Shown: positions 35,143-44,201, counted from the first letter of the stretch. The stretch is 64,000 nt of DNA from Senimuribacter intestinalis (GCA_943192975.1 CALPCJ010000001.1:62001-126000), one strand, 5' to 3'. Notes: generated by a model not told the origin, from the sequence alone. Program-made: numbers and translations.

Positions 35143-35795
35143 TATTTGTTCATCTCCTTGCTGATAAAATCTATTACTTCTTCAATTTTCATCTCTGTGG
35201 TGTCCAGTTCCAATGCGTCATCCGCTTTTCTAAGAGGATTTATTTCTCTGGTAGAATCATTATGGTCTCTCTGCTTGATATCTGCAAGAACTTTCTCATA
35301 AGTCACCTCTTCGCCCTTTGCAATCAGCTCCTTAAATCGTCTGTTTGCACGCTCTTCTGCTGTCGCCGTAATATAAAACTTATACTCCGCATCTGGAAAT
35401 ACCACTGTACCGATATCTCTGCCATCCATAATAACGCTTTTTTTCTCACCCATCTTCTGCTGCTGTTCTGTAAGCTTAGCTCTGACAATGCCAAGGGCAG
35501 AGCAATCAGAAGCCTGCTTGGAAATTTCCTCTGTTCTAATTCTGTCGTTGATATTTTCCCCATCCAAATAGATGTTTCCACTGGAGAAGTCAATTTCGGT
35601 TTCTTTTAACATTTCGGTAATCGCAGGAATATCATCCATAGCGATACCCTTTTGCAGCATTTTATATCCCACAGCTCTGTACATTGCGCCTGTGTCAATA
35701 TAGTCTATGCAAAGTTTCTTTGCAATGGCTTTGGCGATAGTGCTCTTTCCTGCACCGCTAGGTCCATCCACCGCAATTCTAATGATTTCTTTCAT
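35142..35795 (-). CDS. cmk: Cytidylate kinase
   Basis: 217 aa from ATG 35795 (ACAGGAG ahead). P-loop IAVDGPSGAGKSTIAKAIAKKL, IDTGAMYRAVGYK, and IMDGRDIGTVVFPDAEYKFYITATAEERANRR are all diagnostic. Phosphorylates CMP and dCMP with ATP in the cytoplasm. Lies 17 bases after nrdR. Confidence 0.97.
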   Translation of the reverse strand: MKEIIRIAVDGPSGAGKSTIAKAIAKKLCIDYIDTGAMYRAVGYKMLQKGIAMDDIPAITEMLKETEIDFSSGNIYLDGENINDRIRTEEISKQASDCSALGIVRAKLTEQQQKMGEKKSVIMDGRDIGTVVFPDAEYKFYITATAEERANRRFKELIAKGEEVTYEKVLADIKQRDHNDSTREINPLRKADDALELDTTEMKIEEVIDFISKEMNK

Positions 35796-35811
35796 GTATT
35801 TCTCCTGTTTT

Positions 35812-36267
35812 TTACTTGTTTCCAATGAGTTTCTCAATTTCTTTGATGAATGTATTCACATCGGTGAACTGACGGTATACTGACGCAAATCTGACATAAG
35901 CAACCTCGTCCAGTTTTTTCAGCTGCTCCATAATCAGTTCTCCGATAAAAGTGCTTTCGACTTCCTTCTCCATCAAATTGTTCAGCCCCCGCTCAATTTC
36001 GTTGACGATTCGTTCAATATCCGCCATAGAAACCGGGCGTTTCTCGCATGCCTTGACAATGCCGTTCATCACTTTATTGCGATCAAAAGACTCCCTGCGT
36101 CCGTCCTTTTTAATGATCATGATGATAGATTCTTCTACTTTTTCGTAAGTTGTAAAGCGCTTGCCGCACTTTTCGCAGCCTCTTCTCCGTCTAATTGCAT
36201 GTCCTTCCTCTGTCGGTCTGGAATCGATTACCTTCGTATCCGGATTCTCACAGTATGGGCATTTCAT
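35812..36267 (-). CDS. nrdR: Transcriptional repressor NrdR
   Basis: 151 aa. N-terminal zinc ribbon (MKCPYCENPDTKVIDSRP, then GCEKCGKRFTTYE) and an ATP-cone (VIKKDGRRESFDRNKVMNGIVKACEKRPVS). Represses ribonucleotide reductase genes when dATP is high. A palindrome sits in its own promoter. No nrd structural gene is in the window. Confidence 0.97.
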   Translation of the reverse strand: MKCPYCENPDTKVIDSRPTEEGHAIRRRRGCEKCGKRFTTYEKVEESIIMIIKKDGRRESFDRNKVMNGIVKACEKRPVSMADIERIVNEIERGLNNLMEKEVESTFIGELIMEQLKKLDEVAYVRFASVYRQFTDVNTFIKEIEKLIGNK

Positions 36268-36312
36268 CTGGCATTCCTCCTTGATCTTTCTCTGGAAACA
36301 GTTTACTTTTCC

Positions 36313-36340
36313 ATTTTACTACATATTGTAGTTTTTGCAA
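36313..36340 (-). promoter_or_regulatory. nrdR promoter with internal palindrome
   Basis: Minus strand TTGCAA (36340-36335), 16-bp spacer, TAAAAT (36318-36313). The palindrome ACTACATATTGTAGT (36318-36332) lies between the boxes. It is NrdR-box-like in position and symmetry but only a partial sequence match, so self-repression is conjecture. Confidence 0.5.
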
Positions 36341-36445
36341 AGAAAATTCTTCAGAAGACTGCACCTATATTTAGTAATTTTCCATTTTAGAAAACATCCG
36401 CCGGTGACTATCACCCTGCACAGCTTTCCCTTAGTTTTGTCCAAC

Positions 36446-36688
36446 TCAATACCCCTCTAAATCTACCAGCACTACATCGTCTCCAATCGTTCTAATCCTG
36501 TCCCATTTTATGACAAAATCATCCTCCCTGTTTCCAAAAAATCGAAATAACCCCCGCTCTGCCGGTATAATCACACCATCAATCGTTCCCTTCTCCAGAT
36601 TTACTTCTATATCATAGATAAAGCCAAGGCTCCTGCCATCCCGCATATTGATGACTTCCTTATTCTTCAGTTTGTCCGTACTTAACAT
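36446..36688 (-). CDS. YlmC/YmxH family PRC-barrel protein
   Basis: 80 aa. Whole chain is a PRC-barrel: LKNKEVINMRDGRSLGFIYDIEVNLEKGTIDGVIIPAERGLFRFFG...DDFVIKWDRIRTIGDDVVLVDLE. Short soluble family linked to sporulation in Firmicutes by its distribution; molecular role unknown. Monocistronic. Confidence 0.85.
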   Translation of the reverse strand: MLSTDKLKNKEVINMRDGRSLGFIYDIEVNLEKGTIDGVIIPAERGLFRFFGNREDDFVIKWDRIRTIGDDVVLVDLEGY

Positions 36689-36752
36689 ATTTTTCCCCCT
36701 TTGATCTGACCATAGTCGTATAATTCACTATATGCAAAAGTTTTCCGAATAT

Positions 36753-36787
36753 GCAAAACGATCCCCTTCAGGGACCGCTTTGTTTTG
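36753..36787 (-). terminator. Hairpin after the 36826 gene
   Basis: CAAAACG..TCCC with GGGA..CTTTGTTTTG, about 11 pairs with bulges. No clear U-tract follows, so the terminator call is tentative. Confidence 0.4.
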
Positions 36788-36825
36788 CCTTTTAACCTTT
36801 TAATTTCAGTCAATATTATATATGG

Positions 36826-37263
36826 TTAATCATTGCCAATTATTCCAAGCATATAGCATTGGCAAAAATTAAATTGAATCATTGCTGCAATGGATAAATA
36901 CAATTTGAAGGACTCTTTCATAAACGCCATGAAAACAATTGTAATAGCGCAGCATATCACATTTGCAATAATCATTTTCACTTTCTTTTTCATTACAATT
37001 TCTTTTATGCTTTTAAAAACAATGAAGTAAACTGCAATAATCACAAAGACATTGATTCTACTAATTCCTTCGATTAAGGTTCTCAGCCCCGTGATATTCC
37101 TTTGATTCTGATACTGCTGTAGCAGTTCACTCCATTCATTTATCGAAAAACCTTTCGATAAAAAAGACGGTCCGCTAACAATGTCATGGTGAAAAATCAA
37201 TACATATATCAGCACAGCTGTCACAAACATAGTCCAGATGTAATACACTTTTTTGTAACTCAC
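36826..37263 (-). CDS. Hypothetical membrane protein
   Basis: 145 aa with three hydrophobic segments (about 8-26, 70-86, 97-115) and possibly a fourth at 120-142. No family recognised. The AT-rich 319-bp stretch upstream (37264-37582) holds only the terminator of the gene beyond it and no visible array. Confidence 0.5.
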   Translation of the reverse strand: MSYKKVYYIWTMFVTAVLIYVLIFHHDIVSGPSFLSKGFSINEWSELLQQYQNQRNITGLRTLIEGISRINVFVIIAVYFIVFKSIKEIVMKKKVKMIIANVICCAITIVFMAFMKESFKLYLSIAAMIQFNFCQCYMLGIIGND

Positions 37264-37510
37264 AAGACTTTACCTCTTTCGATTCTATTTTCCCTTAATC
37301 ATTAAACGGATTATGTTTCGGAAACGCTTCTGCTTTAAAACCCGATTTATAAGCATATGGTCCTGCTGTAGGATTGTTAACTTTTCTGACTTTTCTATAT
37401 GATAGCATATTTGCTCAAATTCGTCAATTTATGATTTGTTTTTATAATATATAATATTAAAATCATTTTATTTATAAATTTTTAGCAAAATACATTTTAC
37501 ATATAGAAAA

Positions 37511-37557
37511 AAGAACCACCTCATGAACGGCTATTTTCCATTCATACAGGCGGTTCC
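37511..37557 (-). terminator. Terminator of the trigger-factor-like lipoprotein gene
   Basis: Minus strand GAACCGCCTGTATGAA pairs with TTCATGAGGTGGTTC around an 18-nt loop, followed by TTTTTT. Confidence 0.85.
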
Positions 37558-37582
37558 CTCAAAATTCACAAATAATATTCAG

Positions 37583-38671
37583 TTATTTCTTGCTGACCTC
37601 TTTGCCATACTCGATGACTTTATCCATGACTTTATTTAAAAGGAGGGAAGTACGGACGTTGTTTTCTTCGCCCCACTCCTCTATGGTCATGTTATATGCA
37701 CTCTTAAATGCATCTTCGTCCATATTAGCAGATTTCAGCAGGCTCTGCAGATACTCCGCATACTCATCGTCGCTGACTTCCAGTCCCTCAGTCTTAGCAA
37801 TGCTGTAAAGCACCATCTCTTCTTTGACGATAGATTCCGCATAAGTCTCAATAGTCTTGTTTAAATCTTTCTCTTCATAACCGATGGTTTCTAAATAATC
37901 TTCCCATTCCATGTTATAGTCGCTTGCGACTTTCTTGAGATTTTCCTTTTCTTTCTCAATCCTCTCAGCCTTTTCATCAGGGTACTGTTTTACTTCGGAA
38001 GCTTCCACAATCTGCTGCCACAGACCACTTTTCATCTGGTTCTCAGCTTCTGTAGTCTTAGTCTCAGTCAAGTCAGCCTTTACTCCCTTTTCGAATTCGT
38101 CCAGGGATTTATAATCGCTGTAGTACTCCTTGACAAAGTCCATGTTGTATTCAGGTACGTTCTCAACCTTCTTGCTGTTAATCTTTACTTCAAAGGTTGC
38201 TTCTTTGCCTGCTATATCCGGATTGTTCTCATAAGGATCTGGAAAAGTGATATCGAAAGTTACGGTATCGCCAACTTTCTTGTCAATGAGTTCGCTTTCA
38301 AAGCCCGGAATCATATTTCCGGAACCAATAGTCAAGCTCTGACCCTCAGCGCTGCCGCCGTCAAATGCCTTGCCATCCATGGTGCCCTTAAAGTCGATAT
38401 TAACAGTATCTCCGTCCTTTACAGTACCCTCAGTTACGTCTTCAGAAGTCTTATGGGCTTCCAGTCTCTTCTGAATTTCCTCTTCTACTTCCTTGTCGGA
38501 TACAGAAACAGAAACCTTCTCATATTCCAGTCCTTTATATTCTCCTACAGTCACGTATTCAGACAGATCGTAATCGCTGTAAGGTTCACTTTCACCGCAG
38601 GAAGTCATCGCAAAAACTGACGCCAGGCAAAGCACTGCAATCAGACTGCTTGATAATAGTTTTTTCTTCAT
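37583..38671 (-). CDS. Surface lipoprotein with FKBP/trigger-factor domains
   Basis: 362 aa. Residues 1-25 are a lipoprotein signal with lipobox AMTSC. Residues about 85-170 are an FKBP prolyl isomerase domain in trigger-factor style (GDTVNIDFKGTMDGKAFDGGSAEGQSLTIGSGNMIPGFESELIDKKVGDT), and about 185-355 the helical trigger-factor C-terminal chaperone arms. The ribosome-binding N-domain of true trigger factor is replaced by the signal peptide, so this is an extracytoplasmic folding factor, in PrsA style, rather than cytoplasmic tig. Single gene with a good promoter and terminator. Confidence 0.88.
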   Translation of the reverse strand: MKKKLLSSSLIAVLCLASVFAMTSCGESEPYSDYDLSEYVTVGEYKGLEYEKVSVSVSDKEVEEEIQKRLEAHKTSEDVTEGTVKDGDTVNIDFKGTMDGKAFDGGSAEGQSLTIGSGNMIPGFESELIDKKVGDTVTFDITFPDPYENNPDIAGKEATFEVKINSKKVENVPEYNMDFVKEYYSDYKSLDEFEKGVKADLTETKTTEAENQMKSGLWQQIVEASEVKQYPDEKAERIEKEKENLKKVASDYNMEWEDYLETIGYEEKDLNKTIETYAESIVKEEMVLYSIAKTEGLEVSDDEYAEYLQSLLKSANMDEDAFKSAYNMTIEEWGEENNVRTSLLLNKVMDKVIEYGKEVSKK

Positions 38672-38722
38672 GTCATTCCATCCTCTAATCTATAATACTT
38701 TGTCCGTTACCAGACTATACAC

Positions 38723-38751
38723 ATTCTAACACGGCTATCAGCAGTTTTCAA
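38723..38751 (-). promoter_or_regulatory. Promoter of the trigger-factor-like lipoprotein gene
   Basis: Minus strand TTGAAA (38751-38746), 17-bp spacer, TAGAAT (38728-38723), about 50 bases before the start codon. Confidence 0.65.
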
Positions 38752-38804
38752 ATGTTATCACGAGAATTCACATAAAATACACAATTTTTCACATGGTCAA
38801 AAGA

Positions 38805-39758
38805 TTACGATTGTGCTTCCAGTCTTTCGACCGCCTTTCTCGCTCTGTTTCTCTTCCTTGCTGTTGCGGACACTGTAATATATACCAACATGAGGACGGT
38901 TGCCAGATACGGAACTGCCGCCGTCAAATCACTCGGCACGCCCACGGACTGCAGTCTGATACCCAGTGCCTGCAGGAATCCAAAGAGCAAGGCAGCACCG
39001 AATACTTTCGGCGGATTTGCCATACCGAATACCACACATGCAAATGCGATAAAGCCGCGGCTTGCGCTCATGCCCTCTGTGAAGCAGTTAAGGAATCCTA
39101 GAGATAGATGTGCTCCTGCAAAACCACAGAAAATACCGCATAAAATACTGGAAATCACTTTCATCTTAACTGGACTGATACCTGCTGTCTCCAGCGCTTC
39201 CGGATGTTCTCCCGCCGCACGCAGCCAGAAACCGTAAGGGGTTCTATAAAGGAAAATCCATACTAGAATCACAAAGAGCCAAGACAGATAGACAAACAGA
39301 GAGTATCCGCTGAGAATATCTCCCAGTACAGGAATATCCTTAATCAGAGGAATTTCAATCGGGTCAAGCCCCTTGATGTTTGCGTCAGTCCAGGTACCAA
39401 CCTTTCCGAACACGGAACGGAGCATGAAGATAGTCAGACCCCCTGCAAAGGTGTTAATCGTCATACCGATGATAAATTCATCACTCTTCAGCTTTACAAC
39501 AAACAACGCAAAGAATAGCCCCACCAGAATTCCTACAAGAACCGCCGCGAGAATGCCCATCGGTGCGCTGACAAACATAAAACTGAATGCAACAGCAAAG
39601 AACGCCCCCATCAAAATCATGCCTTCCATGCCGATATTCATAATGCCGGCGTGCTCAGTAAAAAGCCCGCCCAGAGCAGCAAGAAGTACCGGAGTTGCAT
39701 TACGAATGGTGTTTTGGAATAATCCAACACTGAATAATCCTAAAATTTGATCCCACAT
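38805..39758 (-). CDS. Nucleoside ABC transporter permease (NupQ/YufQ type)
   Basis: 317 aa, AAAGGAG ahead of ATG 39758. About nine membrane segments; BPD_transp_2 family with ALGGLFTEHAGIMNIGMEGMILMGAFFAVAFSF near the start and the EAA-like GISPVKMKVISSILCGIFCGFAGAHLSLG loop. Last gene of bmp-nupO-nupP-nupQ; forms the heterodimeric channel with the permease at 39760-40833. Confidence 0.9.
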   Translation of the reverse strand: MWDQILGLFSVGLFQNTIRNATPVLLAALGGLFTEHAGIMNIGMEGMILMGAFFAVAFSFMFVSAPMGILAAVLVGILVGLFFALFVVKLKSDEFIIGMTINTFAGGLTIFMLRSVFGKVGTWTDANIKGLDPIEIPLIKDIPVLGDILSGYSLFVYLSWLFVILVWIFLYRTPYGFWLRAAGEHPEALETAGISPVKMKVISSILCGIFCGFAGAHLSLGFLNCFTEGMSASRGFIAFACVVFGMANPPKVFGAALLFGFLQALGIRLQSVGVPSDLTAAVPYLATVLMLVYITVSATARKRNRARKAVERLEAQS

Positions 39759-39759
39759 T

Positions 39760-40833
39760 TTATTTCAGCTCCTTTCTTGCTTTTTTCTGTAATTTTTTAT
39801 GTTCCAGCCATGTATTGATACCCTTTTCAGCAGCCATCAGGAAGATGATGATAGAGAAAATGATATCGTAAATCTGGGTGGAAACGCCAACCATCATATC
39901 CATATAAGCTGCGCCTACGCTCATAATCGCAAAGAAGAAGCTCATGATGATGATCCCAACAGGGTTGTAGTTCATAATCATAGCAACCAGCATGCCATCG
40001 AAATAGAATTCGTTGCTGACAGCTTGTGACATTTGCCCTTGGTAACCATATACCATCATTAACCCAACAAAACCACAGATTGCACCGGAGGCCACCATGG
40101 AGCCGATCATCAGCTTACTGCTAGGAAGCCCTGCAAATCTTGCAAATCTTTCATTTTCACCGGTCACTTTAATCCTCAAACCGGTGCTGGTCATCTTCAT
40201 CACATACCAGATGAAAAATGTCACAACCGCTCCGCCAATAAAACCTGTACTCAAATTTGATGACTCTATCAGTTTTGTAAAGCGGATAGTATCTGATAAA
40301 TACTCCGTCCCCTTCGATATGCCTTTCGTCTGTGCAACCCAAGGTCCGTTTACAAGATATGTACAAACCTTAATCGCTACAGTATTTAACATAATCGTGG
40401 TGATAACCTCGCTGACGCCAAGCTTTACTTTGAGCATGGCCGGAATCCACGCATAGATACCTCCCACCACAACTGCACCAATAAAGGCCAGTACCAGCAC
40501 CACGACGGTCTGCAAATTAGAGCACCAGAGACCAATCATAGTCGAAACCAGCGCCCCGAAGAATAGCTGCCCTTCACCACCGACGTTAAAAAGTCCGCCC
40601 TTTGCACCGATGGCCGTAGCAAGACCTAGAAGACAAAGTGTCATAGCTTTCTCTAGGGTATTACCGATAAAGCGGGGACTTCCCAGAGAACCCTCAATCA
40701 TAGCGCTGTAAGCCTCAACCGGATTAAATCCTGTTAAAACCATCAGCACTGCGCCGATGAGCAGCGCTGCGATAATGCAGGCTGCCAACGTGCCGATATA
40801 TCTTACATTAATTTTTTCCTTTAGCTGATTCAT
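39760..40833 (-). CDS. Nucleoside ABC transporter permease (NupP/YufP type)
   Basis: 357 aa; ATG 40833 overlaps the ATPase gene by 4 bp. BPD_transp_2 family: AIGAKGGLFNVGGEGQLFFGALVSTMIG and GISVTKLM-like loop RFARFAGLPSSKLMIGSMVASGAICGFVGLMMVYG. Integral membrane; partner of the NupQ-type protein encoded one base downstream. Confidence 0.9.
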   Translation of the reverse strand: MNQLKEKINVRYIGTLAACIIAALLIGAVLMVLTGFNPVEAYSAMIEGSLGSPRFIGNTLEKAMTLCLLGLATAIGAKGGLFNVGGEGQLFFGALVSTMIGLWCSNLQTVVVLVLAFIGAVVVGGIYAWIPAMLKVKLGVSEVITTIMLNTVAIKVCTYLVNGPWVAQTKGISKGTEYLSDTIRFTKLIESSNLSTGFIGGAVVTFFIWYVMKMTSTGLRIKVTGENERFARFAGLPSSKLMIGSMVASGAICGFVGLMMVYGYQGQMSQAVSNEFYFDGMLVAMIMNYNPVGIIIMSFFFAIMSVGAAYMDMMVGVSTQIYDIIFSIIIFLMAAEKGINTWLEHKKLQKKARKELK

Positions 40834-42371
40834 GCCTGCACCTCCGTTTCTTCATTACGGTGACCGGTCATGTAATAGCTGATACCCATCTTGTCGATTT
40901 CGCCTTCTTTGAATTCACCTGTAATTTCACCTTCGTACATGGTGATAATCCTGTCACTGAGACGGAATACTTCGTCCAAATCTGCGCTGACTAAAAGAAT
41001 TGCGCAGCCTTCGTTACGCTTATCGATGATGCACTGGTGAATAAACTCGATTGCACCTACGTCCACGCCTCTGGTCGGCTGAGCGATGATTACAATCGGT
41101 GTATCGAAGGAAAATTCTCTGGCTACGACAACTTTCTGCATGTTGCCGCCGGACAGAGAGCCAACCTCAGTACCTACACCTGCACCTCTCATGTCAAATT
41201 TCTCAAAGAGCTCATTTGCATATCTGACAATAGAGGATTGCTTCAGATGAATCTTATACTTGGAAAACTCCGGCAGAGTTTCCTTACCGATAATCAGGTT
41301 ATCCGTAATGGTGGATTTTGTGGATACACCGGTGGCAATTCTGTCTTCCGGAATATGGGCAAGGCCCAGTGCACGAACCTCTCCCGGCCGCAGGTGTGCA
41401 ATGTCCGTACCGGAAACCTTAACCTTACCTGCTTCAATGTGACGCATACCTGTAATCGCCTCAAGAAGCTCACTCTGACCATTACCTTCAATTGCTGCAA
41501 TGCCCAAAATCTCACCTGCATGTACCTGCAAATCCACGCCGCGAACAACAAGAAGACCGCGATTATCTGCAACCTGAAGATTCTCTACTTCAATCATCAC
41601 ATCGCCCGGCGTTCCTTTCTTCTCCAGTTTATCAAAGAGTACGTCACGGCCTACCATCATGGAAGCCAAAATCTTTTCGTTGACATCTTTAGTCTGCTCC
41701 ACGCCGACCAGCTGTCCCTGACGCATTACCCCGACTCTGTCGGAAATAGCCATAACCTCGTTAAGCTTATGGGTAATGATAATAACGGTCATTTCCTTTT
41801 CACGAACAATCCGTCTGATAACATCGAATAATTCCTCTGTTTCCTGCGGCGTCAGCACTGCCGTAGGCTCGTCCAAAATCAAGATGTCTGCGCCTCTGTA
41901 CAAGGTCTTCAAAATTTCTACTCTCTGCTGCAGCCCTACGCTGATTTCCTCTACAACTGCTTTCGGATCTACAACAAGGCCGTAGTCGTTTACCAAGTCG
42001 GACACTGCTTTTTCAGCGCCTTTTAAATCATAGAAAAATCTGTTCTTTCTCGGTTCTTTACTGAGCACGATGTTCTGCGCCACAGTAAAAGAAGGAACCA
42101 GCATAAAGTGCTGGTGCACCATACCCACTCCATTTTCGATGGATTCCGTCGGCGTATGCTTTTCCATCTTGTTGCCTTTGATATAAACATCGCCGCTGGT
42201 CGGTGTATTGATTCCGTAAAGAATATTCATCAGAGTACTCTTTCCTGCACCGTTTTCTCCTACCAGAGCGAAGATTTCTCCCTTTTTTATATCAAAGGAA
42301 ACATTATCGTTTGCAAGTACGCCCGGAAACTGCATGGTCACGTTTTCAAACTTTACAATCGTCTCCTGCAA
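40830..42371 (-). CDS. Nucleoside ABC transporter ATPase (NupO/YufO type)
   Basis: 513 aa, translated from a TTG at 42371 (GAGGG nine bases ahead; no ATG fits before the first conserved strand). Two ABC domains in one chain: Walker A VGENGAGKSTLMNILYG, Walker B DILILDEPTAVLTPQE in the first, and a degenerate second domain (GIAAIEGNGQSELLEAITG, LSGGNMQKVVVAREF, TRGVDVG). Typical RbsA-like layout. Energises uptake of purine nucleosides captured by the BMP lipoprotein. Confidence 0.93.
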   Translation of the reverse strand: MQETIVKFENVTMQFPGVLANDNVSFDIKKGEIFALVGENGAGKSTLMNILYGINTPTSGDVYIKGNKMEKHTPTESIENGVGMVHQHFMLVPSFTVAQNIVLSKEPRKNRFFYDLKGAEKAVSDLVNDYGLVVDPKAVVEEISVGLQQRVEILKTLYRGADILILDEPTAVLTPQETEELFDVIRRIVREKEMTVIIITHKLNEVMAISDRVGVMRQGQLVGVEQTKDVNEKILASMMVGRDVLFDKLEKKGTPGDVMIEVENLQVADNRGLLVVRGVDLQVHAGEILGIAAIEGNGQSELLEAITGMRHIEAGKVKVSGTDIAHLRPGEVRALGLAHIPEDRIATGVSTKSTITDNLIIGKETLPEFSKYKIHLKQSSIVRYANELFEKFDMRGAGVGTEVGSLSGGNMQKVVVAREFSFDTPIVIIAQPTRGVDVGAIEFIHQCIIDKRNEGCAILLVSADLDEVFRLSDRIITMYEGEITGEFKEGEIDKMGISYYMTGHRNEETEVQA

Positions 42372-42410
42372 AATCGTTCCCTCACATTCCTTAGTCTACA
42401 TAAATGAAAG

Positions 42411-42438
42411 AAGGCGTGGCGTTAAAACGCCACGCCTT
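42411..42438 (-). terminator. Hairpin between bmp and the ABC ATPase gene
   Basis: Perfect AAGGCGTGGCGTT-AA-AACGCCACGCCTT followed on the minus strand by CTTTC. It lies inside the operon and would let part of transcription end after the binding protein, so that this protein is made in excess over the membrane parts, a usual arrangement for ABC importers. Confidence 0.8.
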
Positions 42439-42459
42439 GTAAATCTTATTGCGAAATTA

Positions 42460-43512
42460 CTATTTCAGTGCTGTTTCTACCACGATATCTCCAGCCTTAA
42501 TTTTTTCCATTTGTTCATCCAGGGCTTTAATGATATCCTCAGAAACCAGTTTTTCCATATCGTCGGATCCATATGCAACCTTTACATATTCACCGTCGGA
42601 ACCTGCGTAGAATATATCTCCGCCAATCCACTTGGATTCATCTTCTGCAAACATGGTCACATAATCAACAATAGATTTGTGTACGTTCTTAATCATGGAA
42701 CATAAAATGTAATCTGCATACTGTGGAAACTCAATTCTCTGGTCTTTATCAACACCAATACATTTAATTCCTAATTCTTCAGCCTTCATGATAGCACCGT
42801 TACCAGAACCACCTGCAGCGCAGAAGATAATGTCAGCACCTGCTGAAGCCTGGGACTGAGCAACCTCAGCACCTGCATTAGTATCTGACCAGTCATTGGT
42901 ATAGTTCTTGACAACTTTGATTTCTTTACCTAAGTCTTTACCAGCCTGTTCAGCACCTTGTGTGTAGCCTACACGGAAATCATTAATTACATCAATATCC
43001 TGACCACCAATGAAACCAACTACATTGCTTTCAGTCATAGAACCTGCGATGTAACCTACCAGATAGGAACCTTCGTTCTGCTTGTAGGAGATGCAAGTCA
43101 AATTAGGGATGTCCTTATAGTCTTCTACAATATTATCCACCCAAATAAATTTAGTATCCGGATAATCCTTTGCAACCTTACCAATCATGTCCAGTTCAGA
43201 ACCTACACCTACTACTACTTCAGAATTTTCAGCAGCAGAAATCAAACTCTGTTCGAACATAGTTTTGTCATTGTTGCATTCTGTAACTTTTACGTCAAAA
43301 CCTTTTTCACCAAGTTCATTCAGTCCATCATTAGCAGAATCATTGAAAGACTGGTCACCTAGCTTAGTTGCAATAACGCCTGTAATTTTCATAGCACCTT
43401 CAGCCGGTTCTTTTGCCTCACCGCCATCGTCGCTTGAGCCGCAGCTTGCCATAAATAAGGACATGGAAAGTACCATTACGGCAGCCAAGGTTAATGAAAT
43501 AAATTTCTTCAT
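42460..43512 (-). CDS. BMP-family nucleoside-binding lipoprotein (BmpA/PnrA/NupN)
   Basis: 350 aa from ATG 43512 (GGAGG 7 bp ahead; two upstream ATGs are off or inside the site). Lipoprotein signal with FMASCGSS. Mature part is a periplasmic-binding fold: ITGVIATKLGDQSFNDSANDGLNELGEKG, GVGSELDMIGKVAKDYPDTKFIWVDN, SYLVGYIAGSMTESNVVGFIGGQD, and DIIFCAAGGSGNGAIMKAEE. Captures purine nucleosides at the cell surface for the ABC importer encoded downstream. Confidence 0.93.
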   Translation of the reverse strand: MKKFISLTLAAVMVLSMSLFMASCGSSDDGGEAKEPAEGAMKITGVIATKLGDQSFNDSANDGLNELGEKGFDVKVTECNNDKTMFEQSLISAAENSEVVVGVGSELDMIGKVAKDYPDTKFIWVDNIVEDYKDIPNLTCISYKQNEGSYLVGYIAGSMTESNVVGFIGGQDIDVINDFRVGYTQGAEQAGKDLGKEIKVVKNYTNDWSDTNAGAEVAQSQASAGADIIFCAAGGSGNGAIMKAEELGIKCIGVDKDQRIEFPQYADYILCSMIKNVHKSIVDYVTMFAEDESKWIGGDIFYAGSDGEYVKVAYGSDDMEKLVSEDIIKALDEQMEKIKAGDIVVETALK

Positions 43513-43557
43513 CTTCATCCTCCGTATTATCAAATTTACAATGAATTTACTGCATAA

Positions 43558-43586
43558 ATTTTACCACATTCTGTTTGTGTTATCAA
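43558..43586 (-). promoter_or_regulatory. Promoter of the BMP nucleoside importer operon
   Basis: Minus strand TTGATA (43586-43581), 17-bp spacer, TAAAAT (43563-43558). The 50-base leader is too short for a purine riboswitch. Confidence 0.65.
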
Positions 43587-43637
43587 TACAATTTACAATA
43601 ATATTTTGTCGTTATTGCAATATCCTCTAGGCATTAC

Positions 43638-43671
43638 AATAGGGAGATGTCGTTTTTAACGACATCTCCCT
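43638..43671. terminator. Strong hairpin between 43727 gene and the BMP operon
   Basis: AGGGAGATGTCGTT and AACGACATCTCCCT form a perfect 14-bp stem with a 3-base loop. No T-run follows on the minus strand, but its place after the 43727 gene suggests transcription ends here. Confidence 0.65.
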
Positions 43672-43726
43672 AAAACACCCAATATTCTGTTTTTACCTGT
43701 TCTGTATTAGTATAGGTGATTTTGTA

Positions 43727-44098
43727 CTATTTCATAGCACTTCCTGATACATTAACAGTATAGCTGGAGAGATTCCGGAAAGTTATTGTATAATTACCTG
43801 CACCGCTACTTACTGTTATTTTTTCACTCACATTATCACCAGTTACAGTTTTTGATGTAACAATGGTATTGCCCTTCATTACAATCACTCTCACTTGTGT
43901 GCTATTTGCAATTGTATTTGGGACAGACTGCGTGTAGTTAATAACAAAGTTGCTTGATGAATAAAACTCTCCAGTTTCTTTAGTTTCGTTTGGACCCAAT
44001 GTCTTTGAGAAATTATAAAAGTGTGTCCAACCAAAAGCCACAGATGTTCCTAGCACCATAACCAAAACAAGTGCTAAAAAAGTTGTTCTCTTTTTCAT
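43727..44098 (-). CDS. Small secreted protein, unknown, strongly promoted
   Basis: 123 aa, AAGGAGG ahead of ATG 44098. Signal peptide to about residue 22 (cleavage after AFG), then a single beta-rich domain of about 100 residues with alternating strands (NFVINYTQSVP, TQVRVIVMKGNTIVTSKTV, GNYTITFRNLSSYTVNVSGS). No cysteine, no anchor. The promoter is a perfect consensus, so it may be abundant. No family recognised. Confidence 0.65.
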   Translation of the reverse strand: MKKRTTFLALVLVMVLGTSVAFGWTHFYNFSKTLGPNETKETGEFYSSSNFVINYTQSVPNTIANSTQVRVIVMKGNTIVTSKTVTGDNVSEKITVSSGAGNYTITFRNLSSYTVNVSGSAMK

Positions 44099-44145
44099 AA
44101 TGTTTCCTCCTTAAAATCAAAAGTCCTTCTTACTACCCATCGATG

Positions 44146-44201
44146 GAAAATTCAGTTGTCTGAATTTTCTTTATTATAGCGCATGCTTTGTTGTATGTCA
44201 A
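44146..44201 (-). promoter_or_regulatory. Perfect consensus promoter with leader palindrome
   Basis: Minus strand TTGACA (44201-44196), exactly 17 bp, TATAAT (44178-44173). Directly downstream GAAAATTCAG-N4-CTGAATTTTC (44146-44169) is a perfect inverted repeat at the transcription start: an operator or a 5' stabilising hairpin. Confidence 0.88.

Noticed and set aside
36729..36755. Further family A unit (TATATGCA and AATATGCA near 36.73-36.75 kb)
   Set aside because: Both are right-type arms in the same orientation; no left arm lies 26 bp upstream.
37583..38671. Ordinary cytoplasmic trigger factor (tig)
   Set aside because: It begins with a lipoprotein signal peptide and lacks the ribosome-binding domain.
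43513..43560. Purine riboswitch before the nucleoside importer
   Set aside because: The leader is about 50 bases and holds no three-way junction.
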